Source of the DNA: an uncultured Lachnospiraceae bacterium
GTDB lineage: Bacteria; Bacillota; Clostridia; Lachnospirales; Lachnospiraceae
DNA: 30,758 nt
Direction: 5' to 3'
Assembly: GCA_910586755.1 (NCBI GenBank)
Contig: CAJUJM010000086.1
Span: 1 to 30,758 of the forward strand
Shown here: positions 1 to 7,191 of the stretch, in pieces
Layout of the letters: each line of letters opens with the position of its first letter
How positions within the stretch are numbered: position 1 is the stretch's first letter
The notes under the pieces: generated by a model
Database searches by the model: none
Seen by the model: only the letters and a program-made list of their open reading frames with translations
Told to the model about the DNA's origin: nothing
Translations under genes and position numbers: made by a program

Positions 1-3
1 AGG

Positions 4-42
4 GTACGACAACTTGTGTGCCATACGACAAGAGTACGACAA
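4..42. repeat. Three direct TACGACAA repeats at the left edge
   Basis: Three copies of (g/a)TACGACAA lie at 4-12, 23-31 and 34-42, all in the same direction, with unequal spacing of 19 and 11 bases. Read on the other strand they are TTGTCGTA units. Short irregular direct repeats of this kind are typical of transposase-binding sites at the ends of Tn7/Mu-like or similar transposons. That assignment is inference: no transposase is in the window and the element would lie off the left edge. Confidence 0.4.
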
Positions 43-157
43 ATTCAAGAGTTTTAATCAATGAAACAGCGTTAAATTGCTGTGGTCGAGATACCGAAAA
101 GCGGCTAAATAAAGGGAAATATGCCATTTTAAATTAAACTGACTTAAAATCCCCACG

Positions 158-625
158 ATGAAAAGCATCGGCGGTACAGATAGCTCTAAAAAGGCTGAAA
201 AAGCAGCTGCAATGGTACAGAACGAAAACGAAAAAGCAGCAGAAAAAATCGACTTCTCTAAGGTAAAGATTGAACCGATTTTTGAAGAAGCGGTTGATTT
301 TGATACCTTTGCAAAGTCTGATTTCCGGGCAGTGAAGATCTTAGCCTGCGAGGCGGTTCCCAAGTCCAAGAAGCTTCTGAAGTTTACGATGGATGACGGA
401 GAACGTAAGGATCGTGTGATTTTAAGCGGAATTCACGAGTATTACCAGCCGGAAGAACTGGTTGGAAAAACCTGTATCGCTATCGTAAATCTGCCGCCGA
501 GAAAGATGATGGGAATTGATTCTGAAGGTATGCTGATTTCCGCTGTACATGAGGAAGATGGCCGTGAAGGATTAAATCTTCTGATGGTAGATGACCGGAT
601 TCCTGCGGGAGCGAAGCTGTATTAG
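158..625 (+). pseudogene. metG: 5'-truncated methionyl-tRNA synthetase, C-terminal tRNA-binding domain only
   Basis: The 155-residue reading frame matches the tail of clostridial methionyl-tRNA synthetase. A Lys/Ala/Glu-rich linker (about 1-45) is followed by the OB-fold tRNA-binding domain, with DFDTFAKSDFRAVKI, a VPKSKKLLKF segment, VILSGI, NLPPRKMMG, SEGMLIS and a C-terminal PAGAKLY. Full-length MetG is around 640-670 residues, so the catalytic Rossmann domain and anticodon-binding region are missing. There is no ribosome-binding site before the ATG, and an in-frame stop lies at 140-142, so the break falls near 143-157. The native stop and a downstream terminator are kept, which points to a recombination or insertion junction rather than gradual decay. 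A free-standing tRNA-binding protein (Trbp111/CsaA type) is less likely, given the MetG-style linker. An intact metG should exist elsewhere. Confidence 0.8.
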
Positions 626-743
626 GATGTACTCTTTTTCCGAAAAAAGAGACGTGGAAAATTGGTGTTGTACCAATTTTGTATCAAATAAAACAAGATT
701 TATGCAGAATTATAGCGGATTATAGAATAAAAGATAAGAGATT

Positions 744-780
744 GGCTCTGAGGCGTTGAACCTTGGAGCCTTTTTATTTT
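744..780 (+). terminator. Rho-independent terminator after the metG fragment
   Basis: A 10-bp stem pairs GGCTCTGAGG (744-753) with CCTTGGAGCC (761-770), including two G-T wobbles, over a 7-base loop. TTTTTATTTT follows (771-780). It ends transcription of the metG remnant. Confidence 0.8.
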
Positions 781-847
781 ATTCAATCCGTTTGTTTTTT
801 CTCCAGAAGAAATGCAGATAGGTTTTACGCCTTCCGAAATTCAAAAG

Positions 848-955
848 GGATACCCAGGCAGGTATCCGAAACCTCCACATAGGATATTTTAATCACAAGC
901 CATTTTTGCTTCCAACAATGTAAAATGGTGCTAATGCAAAATACTAATTTGCATT
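848..955. promoter_or_regulatory. Two inverted repeats upstream of the WYL ORF (operator candidates)
   Basis: The stretch between the metG terminator and the WYL-domain ORF (781-1032) holds no gene I can support. It contains two perfect inverted repeats: GGATACC (848-854) with GGTATCC (861-867), separated by 6 bases; and AATGCAAA (933-940) with TTTGCATT (948-955), separated by 7 bases. Their size and spacing suit dimeric regulator sites. A link to the WYL protein is inferred only from proximity. No convincing -35/-10 pair was found here. Confidence 0.4.
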
Positions 956-1032
956 TTTGCGAAAAAATGGTATCCTTTTAAAAGAAGACAGAAGAAAACG
1001 AGATTTCTCCAAAATTAAAAAGTTTTTTCAGA

Positions 1033-1593
1033 ATGACAGCTGCTGTCAATGTCAATGGTTATACTATAAGAAAAAAGGAGTTTTACAGAAAGGGCAAGAA
1101 TCAGAGATATGTAAGGATGGAGTACCGAAAGCTTGGGGGCGGGGGTACGGTAAACCGAATGGTTAAGCCAGTGGGCGTGATGTTTTCGGAGTTTTACTTC
1201 TACCTGATAGCATTTATTGTCCGGGAGGACGAGTATGGCAGGGAAAAGGAACCAGAATATCTATCACCTGCTATTTACCGGCTTGACCGGATCGTGTCCT
1301 GCCAGGTGCTTGACCGGCATTTTTCCATCCCTTACCGGGAACGGTTTGAGGAAGGGGAGTTTCGCAAGAGAGTGCAGTTTATGTATGGAGGGGAGCTGAA
1401 ACGGATTGTGTTTGAGTATTCCGGCCCCTCTCTGGAAGCGGTGTTAGACCGGCTCCCGACTGCAAAGGTTCTGGAACATACAGGGGATAGCTGTAAAATC
1501 CAGGCGGAGGTATTCGGGGATGGAATCGACATGTGGTTAAGAAGCCAGGGAGATTATGTAAAAGTAATTAGCAAGAGTGTTTTAAAAGAATGA
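1033..1593 (+). CDS. WYL-domain regulator, probably missing its N-terminal HTH
   Basis: The 186-residue product matches the WYL ligand-sensing domain and C-terminal extension of bacterial transcription regulators. MEYRKLGGGGTVNRMVKPVG leads into SEFYFYLIAF (the usual WYL motif reads FYL here) and a YRLDRI segment, then a WCX-like tail. Family members are usually about 300 residues with an N-terminal winged helix; here that part is absent. No Shine-Dalgarno precedes the ATG, and the frame is closed by a stop about 57 bases upstream. The gene is therefore probably a 5'-truncated remnant, or is translated from an unseen start. It sits 61 bases before the ATPase gene in the same direction, a common position for WYL regulators in front of defence or mobile-element cargo. 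WYL assignment is fairly sure; functional status is not. Confidence 0.6.
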   Translation: MTAAVNVNGYTIRKKEFYRKGKNQRYVRMEYRKLGGGGTVNRMVKPVGVMFSEFYFYLIAFIVREDEYGREKEPEYLSPAIYRLDRIVSCQVLDRHFSIPYRERFEEGEFRKRVQFMYGGELKRIVFEYSGPSLEAVLDRLPTAKVLEHTGDSCKIQAEVFGDGIDMWLRSQGDYVKVISKSVLKE

Positions 1594-1654
1594 AAAAGCA
1601 GGCTGTAAAGCAAGATGGACTAAGGATGATTTTAGGAAAAGGAGAGGAAAGAAA

Positions 1655-3157
1655 ATGGAAGCTATCAATTTATCAGACCGTTTATCCCGCTATATGGATG
1701 CCGGATTTCCGATTTTATACTTAAATACGTTTGAAGAAAAATTAGCGATAGAGCAGATTCAAAAAGCCGCAACGACACAAAAGCTGATTCAATGGAGCTA
1801 TGCAGACGGGTATTCCGTGTATTCTCTTTTGAAAAAAGAGTACCAGGTTCCGGCAGAGAGGGAAAGCTTCCTTAATGTTATGGAAGTAAATGAACCGGAC
1901 GATTTTGACCGCTCCTTGTTTGTGATTAAAGATGCGGCTACGGTTTTAGAGGATCCGGTGTCGGTTGCCTATTTAAAGGAACTGGCAATTAAAATCAGCA
2001 GTGGTCTGGAATGTACGGTAATCTTACTTTCCCCGATTCTCCGAATCCCGAAAGAGTTAGAAAATTTCATTACGATTTTAGAGATGGAGTACCAGACAGA
2101 GGAAGAAATCCGGCAGGATATTCAAAACTTCTGCTGGGATTATGAAATTTCCATATCCGATACCCTGTTAAAAGAGATGGCCCTGAACTTTAAAGGGCTG
2201 ACAAAATCCGAGATATTCAGTATCCTGAGCCTTGCATACAGCGGGAGCGGGGAACTGAGCCGGACAGATATGAAGCTGATTTTTGAACAGAAGCAGCAAA
2301 AAATAAGAAAATCCGGTATCCTGGAAATGATACCGTTAAAAGAAACGCTGGAGGATATTGGAGGGCTGGAGGTATTAAAAAAGTGGCTGCAGAAAAAAGC
2401 GGTCGTAATGAAGAACCTGAAACAGGCCGAAGCCTTCGGCGTAGACTTTCCCAAAGGCGTATTGATTGCAGGCGTACCGGGGTGTGGAAAATCCCTGAGC
2501 GCCAAGGCCGCCGCCAGCCTTTTTGAGGTTCCGCTTCTTCGGATGGATATGGGGCGGCTTATGGGAAAGTATGTGGGTGAGAGTGAGGAAAACTTAAGAA
2601 AGGCGATTGCCCTGGCGGAAGCGATTTCCCCCTGTGTCCTATGGGTAGATGAATTGGAGAAGGCTTTCGCAGGGATTGGCGGAATAGGAGGCGGTGCGGA
2701 AGTTACTACCCGTCTGTTTGGCAACTTCCTGACATGGATGCAGGAAAAAAAGAGTCCGGTCTTTGTGGTGGCGACGGCCAATGACATTTTAAAACTTCCA
2801 CCGGAGCTTTTAAGGAAAGGCCGGTTTGATGAAATTTATTATGTAGGGCTTCCCAAAGAGGAAGAGAGGCGTCATATTTTTGAGATCCACATGAAAAAGC
2901 GCAGGCCTGGTGACTTGTCTGGCATAAATCTGGATGAGCTGGCTCATGCCACTGACGGATACAGCGGGGCAGATATTGAAAGTGTGGTAAAGGACAGTAT
3001 AGAGAGTGCCTTTGTCAGCAAAAGGACAGCGGTAACCACCAAGGATATTTTAGCTTCGATTCATCAGACTCACTCTTTATCAGAGATTATGCGGGAACCC
3101 ATTGAGCAGATGAAGAAACTGTACGAACAGAATAAGTTTAAGAACGCATCTGTGTAA
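1655..3157 (+). CDS. Ycf46-like AAA+ ATPase
   Basis: The 500-residue protein has an N-terminal domain (about 1-210) that begins like Ycf46-type proteins (SRYMDAGFPILYLNTFEE), then one AAA+ module. Walker A is GVPGCGKS (273-280), Walker B VLWVDE (328-333), sensor 1 ATAND (373-377), the arginine-finger region LLRKGRFDE (385-393) and the C-terminal helical motif GYSGAD (435-440). All core catalytic residues are present, so ATP hydrolysis is expected. There is no signal peptide or membrane segment, so it is cytoplasmic. The start has a good ribosome site (ggagagg, about 1639-1650). It is followed 23 bases later by the membrane-type protein, so the two are likely co-transcribed. Ycf46-like ATPases are poorly characterised in bacteria. 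Here it most likely remodels or activates its downstream partner, which is inference. Confidence 0.85.
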   Translation: MEAINLSDRLSRYMDAGFPILYLNTFEEKLAIEQIQKAATTQKLIQWSYADGYSVYSLLKKEYQVPAERESFLNVMEVNEPDDFDRSLFVIKDAATVLEDPVSVAYLKELAIKISSGLECTVILLSPILRIPKELENFITILEMEYQTEEEIRQDIQNFCWDYEISISDTLLKEMALNFKGLTKSEIFSILSLAYSGSGELSRTDMKLIFEQKQQKIRKSGILEMIPLKETLEDIGGLEVLKKWLQKKAVVMKNLKQAEAFGVDFPKGVLIAGVPGCGKSLSAKAAASLFEVPLLRMDMGRLMGKYVGESEENLRKAIALAEAISPCVLWVDELEKAFAGIGGIGGGAEVTTRLFGNFLTWMQEKKSPVFVVATANDILKLPPELLRKGRFDEIYYVGLPKEEERRHIFEIHMKKRRPGDLSGINLDELAHATDGYSGADIESVVKDSIESAFVSKRTAVTTKDILASIHQTHSLSEIMREPIEQMKKLYEQNKFKNASV

Positions 3158-3180
3158 CGATTATGGAGGGGACAGGGAAA

Positions 3181-4686
3181 ATGGAGCAAACACCAAAAGA
3201 AGAGGCGGAAAAGTTAAAACCGATATTGGAACGGTTTGTAGAAGGATATAAGGCAAAGGCTTTCGGGGCCAGTGATGAGGAATGGCTGTTCCAATGCTAC
3301 CAAAAAGAACTGCCGGAAAGAACAGAGGAAGAGCTGGCAGAACTGGTGACGGATACCTTATCCTCAGTTGCAGAGTATGACCGGAATTTAAAAGAGGTGG
3401 AATGTGCGGCAAAGCAGGGAATTTCTGCTGAGAAATGGTTTGCATCTGCGGTAAAGAAGGCCAGCGCAGGGGTAGGGGTAAATGAGTATGCCGCCCGCCT
3501 TGCAGCGATTGATATGGTACTTACAAATGGAAATGCCCAGATGCTTCGGACTGTGACCACACAAAGCGGGGAAATCAGCGGTTGCTATAACCTGGATGGT
3601 TTTATAGCAGAGCAGCACCATGTCAATACCTTTAATGCCAATGCCGCATTAAAAAATGCAGACCTGATAGCGGAAGTCCAAGTTCCGGGGCCGGGGGAAA
3701 CCTATGGGAAGAATTCCTTTGACCTGGTTGTAAAAGACGGGAAAACAGGCCGGATTCTCCAACAGTATCAGGCAAAATACGGAGCAACAGCGCAGGATAC
3801 CATAAAACTGCTAAGGGGTGGAAATTATCAGAACCAAAGGCTGCTGGTTCCAACCGAACAGGTGGCGGAGGTACAGAAGGCGTTTCCGGGAAAGACGGTT
3901 ACCTCTGTGATTGGAGGGAACGACTTGGGAGTTGCCTCCGACCCGCTTACAAAGCAGGGTGCAAAGACCATGCAGCTTCAGGTTCAGGAAAGCGGGGAAA
4001 TTCCACAGATAGACTATAATACCTTTGAGACAAAGAAACTGGCCTTACATATCGGACAAAATGCCGGACTTATTGGGCTTCAGTCCGCGGCCCTTGCAGT
4101 AGGAGTTACCGCGATTGCAGGGGCGGTAACAGGGGAAGGGATCGATTCGGATACGGTGATAGAAACCGCATTGACCACCGGTGCGGATGCAGGGGTGAAA
4201 GCGGCTGCCGCCGGGGCAATCAAGGTTGGGGCAGAAAAGGGTGTGCTGTCACTCATTCCCCCTGGAACCCCGGTACATGTGATTGCGAATATTGCCTGTG
4301 TGGGAATTGAAAATGTAAAGATTTTAGCGCAGGCAGCTTCCGGGGAGCTGACAACGAAAGAAGCATTAGACAAAATGGGGCGTACCTCTGTGTCTATGGT
4401 TTTTGGATTAGGATGGGGAGCGACCGCAGGCGCTGTGGGAACCGCCGCTTTGTTATGGGTTCCCATTGTTGGCCCGATTGTAGGCGGGCTGGCAGGTGGT
4501 ATGATTGGGTATATGGCAGGCTCTAAATTTGGCGGGATGGTATATAACGGGGCAAAGAAGATTGTTACAAAGGCCAAAAGTGCGGTGAGAGGGGCCTGGG
4601 AAGGTGTGAAGTCGGTTGGAAGACAGATTTCCAATGGGGTTCGTCGTGTAGTCGGTGGAGTGAAAAGCTTTTTCAAAAGGCTGTAA
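3181..4686 (+). CDS. Unrecognised protein: polar conserved region plus Gly/Ala-rich hydrophobic C-terminus
   Basis: I do not recognise this family with certainty. The start at 3181 is chosen because GGAGGGG lies about 9 bases before it; an in-frame ATG at 3163 has no ribosome site. The product is 501 residues. Residues about 1-110 are acidic and helical. Residues about 130-260 hold clustered polar motifs that look catalytic or binding: HHVNTFNANAA (146-156), PGPGETYGKNSFD (169-181), QYQAKYG (195-201) and GNYQNQRLLVP (214-224). From about 290 to 450 the chain is Gly/Ala/Val-rich with several hydrophobic stretches (e.g. LLWVPIVGPIVGGLAGGMIG), like membrane-inserting or glycine-zipper segments. 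The last 35 residues are basic and amphipathic. This could be a membrane-acting effector with a nuclease-like or other enzymatic head. It lies between the AAA+ and Sel1 genes, 15 bases before the latter. Function is unknown. Confidence 0.7.
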   Translation: MEQTPKEEAEKLKPILERFVEGYKAKAFGASDEEWLFQCYQKELPERTEEELAELVTDTLSSVAEYDRNLKEVECAAKQGISAEKWFASAVKKASAGVGVNEYAARLAAIDMVLTNGNAQMLRTVTTQSGEISGCYNLDGFIAEQHHVNTFNANAALKNADLIAEVQVPGPGETYGKNSFDLVVKDGKTGRILQQYQAKYGATAQDTIKLLRGGNYQNQRLLVPTEQVAEVQKAFPGKTVTSVIGGNDLGVASDPLTKQGAKTMQLQVQESGEIPQIDYNTFETKKLALHIGQNAGLIGLQSAALAVGVTAIAGAVTGEGIDSDTVIETALTTGADAGVKAAAAGAIKVGAEKGVLSLIPPGTPVHVIANIACVGIENVKILAQAASGELTTKEALDKMGRTSVSMVFGLGWGATAGAVGTAALLWVPIVGPIVGGLAGGMIGYMAGSKFGGMVYNGAKKIVTKAKSAVRGAWEGVKSVGRQISNGVRRVVGGVKSFFKRL

Positions 4687-4701
4687 GAGGAGAAAAAAAG
4701 G

Positions 4702-6807
4702 ATGGCGAAGAAGATAAAGTTCCCCATTGAAATGAAGGATGGGGTGATGGTGCGGACTATAGAAGAGTTGAGGGAAAATTTTGACGTAGAGAAATTAGTG
4801 GAGCATTATGAAAGCGGGAAGCTGGAAAGCTGGCTGCAAGATCGGTATTATGATGTAGAACTGCAGAAAATTTCGGAATTGAATCGTGAGGGAAAGAAAT
4901 TTGTGCCGCTTTTGTGTGACTGCTTTGGGATCACAGTGCAGGAAGAGGAAGTGTCCGAGATAGACGCAGAGTTTTTAAAGAGGCGAGTGGAAAAGCTAAA
5001 TCATCTGAAAAGTTTGACAGAAGATAAAATGCTTCTTAGCAGAGTAGATGATATAGCCATAACACAGGAGGATTTAATAGATCTTCTGGATTCGGGAAAA
5101 TCCGAAATATATTTATGTGAGGGAGACTTTACGATTCCGGTGAGTGTACCGAATAAGACCTATACTGGGATTTTTAACCCAACAGCGGTGATTCGGGCAG
5201 TAGATAATGTGAACTTTAAGAAACAGAATATTACTTTTAATGATATGGCATTTATATGGGATGTATCAGGGCTTACCCCAAAAGACCGATCCTATCGGGC
5301 AGAAAGGCTGTTTATGGAAAAACAGTATGAGAAGGCGGCTGATATTTGTCGGGAGTTGGTGAAGGAGGATAATCCGCGGGCTCTTATGCTGTTATATCGG
5401 ATTACCTCTGAGTATATATGTGATGCGAAGGAGGCAATGGAATGTCGAGATAGAGGTGTACAGATTAATAGCATCCACAGCTTGCTGGATAACGATGAAT
5501 GGCAGTTTATTGAGCGTTATAAAGAGAAGTTAAAGGAAATCGCAGAAACCGGTACTTGCTTGGATGGTTTTTATTATGGCCTTGCTTTACAGAGAATGGT
5601 TTCTTGTAATGAGGAAATTAACTATGATATAGTAGAATTATACAATAGAGAAATCTTAAACCATTATGAAAAAGTAACAGAAAGTGGGAATGCCTATTTA
5701 CAAAGATCTATGGGCGATTTGTATTATAATGGTTATGGAGTAGCGCAGGATTACCAGAAAGCCTTAGAGTGGTATCAAAAATCAATGTATAATGGCAGTC
5801 CATGGGCAATGGAGAAGATAGCTAAGTGCTATGAAGAAGGAAAAGGAACAGAAAAAGATTATGAAAAAGCTTTAGAGTTGCGAAGGAAAGCAGCAGAGTT
5901 AGGATATGCAGTATCAATAGGAAAGATAGGTTGGCATTATTATGATGGTTATGGAGTAGCGCAGGATTACCAGAAAGCCATGGAATGGTATCAAAAAGCA
6001 GCAGCCAAGAACGATGCCTTCGCTCAAAATGGTATAGGCGTTTTATATCATAATGGTTGTGGAGTAGCGCAGGATTACCAGAAAGCCATGGAATGGTATC
6101 AGAAAGCAGCAGTCCAGAACAATGCCGCTGCCCAAAGTAATATAGGCATTTTATATCATTATGGTTGTGGAGTAGCGCAGGATTATCAGAAAGCCATGGA
6201 ATGGTATCAAAAAGCAGCATCCCAGAACAATGCCGCCGCTCAAAATGTTATAGGCCATTTATATCATAATGGTTGTGGAGTAGCGCAGGATTACCAGAAA
6301 GCCATGGAATGGTATCAAAAAGCAGCATCCCAGAACAATGCCTTCGCTCAAAGTAATATAGGCAGTTTATATCATAATGGTTGTGGAGTAGCTCGGGATT
6401 ACCAGAAAGCCATGGAATGGTATCAAAAAGCAGCATTCCAGAACAATGCCTTCGCTCAATATAACATAGGCTATTTATATCATAATGGTTGTGGAGTAGC
6501 GCAGGATTATCAGAAAGCCATGGAATGGTATCAAAAAGCAGCATCCCAGAACAATGCCGCCGCTCAAAATGGTATAGGCCATTTATATCATAGTGGTCAG
6601 GGAGTAGTTCAGGATTATCAGAAAGCCATGGAATGGTATCAGAAAGCAGCATCCCAGAACAATAGCACTGCTCAATATAATATAGGTGTTTTATATCATT
6701 ATGGTCAGGGAATAGCTCAGAATTACCAGAAAGCAAAGGAATGGTATCAAAAGGCAGCGGATAATGGGTATTCACAGGCAAATGAAGTTTTAAAAAACTT
6801 TAATTAA
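4702..6807 (+). CDS. Sel1-like repeat protein with ten near-identical repeats
   Basis: The 701-residue product starts with a small domain (about 18-76: VRTIEELRENFDVEKLVEHY, then WLQDRYYD and FVPLLCDCFGI). From memory, this type of domain recurs at the N-terminus of clostridial repeat proteins. A middle region (about 80-330) follows that I cannot assign. From about residue 332 ten Sel1-like repeats of 36 residues follow, with consensus GVAQDYQKAMEWYQKAA and AQxxIGxLYHNG, then a 10-residue tail. Sel1 arrays form alpha-solenoids that bind partner proteins. There is no signal peptide, so it is probably a cytoplasmic scaffold or sensor. AGAGGAG lies about 10 bases before the ATG, and the gene is 15 bases after its upstream neighbour, completing a three-gene unit. 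Repeats 4-9 differ mainly at the first few residues after each QNNA, which suggests recent expansion. Confidence 0.9.
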   Translation: MAKKIKFPIEMKDGVMVRTIEELRENFDVEKLVEHYESGKLESWLQDRYYDVELQKISELNREGKKFVPLLCDCFGITVQEEEVSEIDAEFLKRRVEKLNHLKSLTEDKMLLSRVDDIAITQEDLIDLLDSGKSEIYLCEGDFTIPVSVPNKTYTGIFNPTAVIRAVDNVNFKKQNITFNDMAFIWDVSGLTPKDRSYRAERLFMEKQYEKAADICRELVKEDNPRALMLLYRITSEYICDAKEAMECRDRGVQINSIHSLLDNDEWQFIERYKEKLKEIAETGTCLDGFYYGLALQRMVSCNEEINYDIVELYNREILNHYEKVTESGNAYLQRSMGDLYYNGYGVAQDYQKALEWYQKSMYNGSPWAMEKIAKCYEEGKGTEKDYEKALELRRKAAELGYAVSIGKIGWHYYDGYGVAQDYQKAMEWYQKAAAKNDAFAQNGIGVLYHNGCGVAQDYQKAMEWYQKAAVQNNAAAQSNIGILYHYGCGVAQDYQKAMEWYQKAASQNNAAAQNVIGHLYHNGCGVAQDYQKAMEWYQKAASQNNAFAQSNIGSLYHNGCGVARDYQKAMEWYQKAAFQNNAFAQYNIGYLYHNGCGVAQDYQKAMEWYQKAASQNNAAAQNGIGHLYHSGQGVVQDYQKAMEWYQKAASQNNSTAQYNIGVLYHYGQGIAQNYQKAKEWYQKAADNGYSQANEVLKNFN
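5695..6774 (+). repeat. Tandem 108-bp repeats encoding the Sel1 array
   Basis: Ten direct repeats of 108 bp lie in frame. The first two are diverged. From about 5911 they are very similar at DNA level, for example AGCGCAGGATTACCAGAAAG and CATGGAATGGTATCA recur almost unchanged. Variation is concentrated at the codons before and after each Ile-Gly. Near-identical in-frame repeats can change copy number by slippage or recombination. Confidence 0.95.
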
Positions 6808-6843
6808 AGGAAAAATAGTTACCACTCAAGAAAATCGACATTC

Positions 6844-7062
6844 ATTGACGGCTATCGGGATTTTATCTTTGTAAACCGATTCGGCGGGGTTCAGCATCAA
6901 GGGACACTGAACAAAGCGATACGCAGAACAACGAGAGAATGCAATGAAGAGCAACTGAAAATTTATGCTGATGTAACAGATAAATTGCGAAAGAAGGAGT
7001 TTGATGATCTTGGTAAGAAATTAAATTTGATGAAGGAGGAGACTGTACCAATAAATATGTAA
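6844..7062 (+). pseudogene. Tyrosine recombinase (integrase) remnant, catalytic core deleted
   Basis: The frame starting at 6844 encodes IDGYRDFIFVNRFGGVQHQG, then TLNKAIRRTTRECNEEQ, a typical stretch of Tn916-type or phage integrases just before the HxLRH box. It then jumps directly to KIYADVTDKLRKKEFDDL and ends with a stop at 7060-7062. The IYADVT part is the region around the catalytic tyrosine at the C-terminus. The intervening segment, which should carry the His-x-x-Arg box and the following conserved His, is missing, and there is no N-terminal half or start codon. It is thus an internally deleted relic. It marks one end of a former integrative element that probably carried the WYL/AAA+/Sel1 cluster. 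The rest of 6808-7118 shows nothing else I can support. Confidence 0.8.
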
Positions 7063-7118
7063 ATGCATTGAGAAACTATGGTATGCAAATCAGTACCATA
7101 TCAGACTGAAGGAGGCAG

Positions 7119-7147
7119 TTCACTTTTTCGACCTTCTATCGTACTAT
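7119..7147 (+). promoter_or_regulatory. Promoter of first hemerythrin-regulator gene
   Basis: TTCACT (7119-7124) and TACTAT (7142-7147) are 17 bases apart. The stretch from CTTTTTCGA to GTACTATAAA (7123-7150) recurs almost unchanged before the second copy, which supports it as functional. Confidence 0.6.
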
Positions 7148-7191
7148 AAAGTATAAAGCAGAAATTAGCTGTGTAGAAGGAGGAACATGAA

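Noticed and set aside
632..651. CTCTTTTT/AAAAAGAG hairpin just after the metG fragment
   Set aside because: It is almost entirely A-T paired with no G-C core, and the clear terminator is the one at 744-780.
957..1166. A 69-codon frame overlapping the start of the WYL ORF
   Set aside because: No ribosome site, no recognisable domain, and it runs in another frame through the WYL coding region. It is probably a shadow of the truncated regulator.
5695..6774. CRISPR array
   Set aside because: The repeats are 108 bp, in frame and code for Sel1 units; there are no unique spacers or cas genes.
5822..6781. Long leftward frames with repetitive peptides antisense to the Sel1 array
   Set aside because: They mirror the 108-bp repeats of the real gene and have no ribosome sites.
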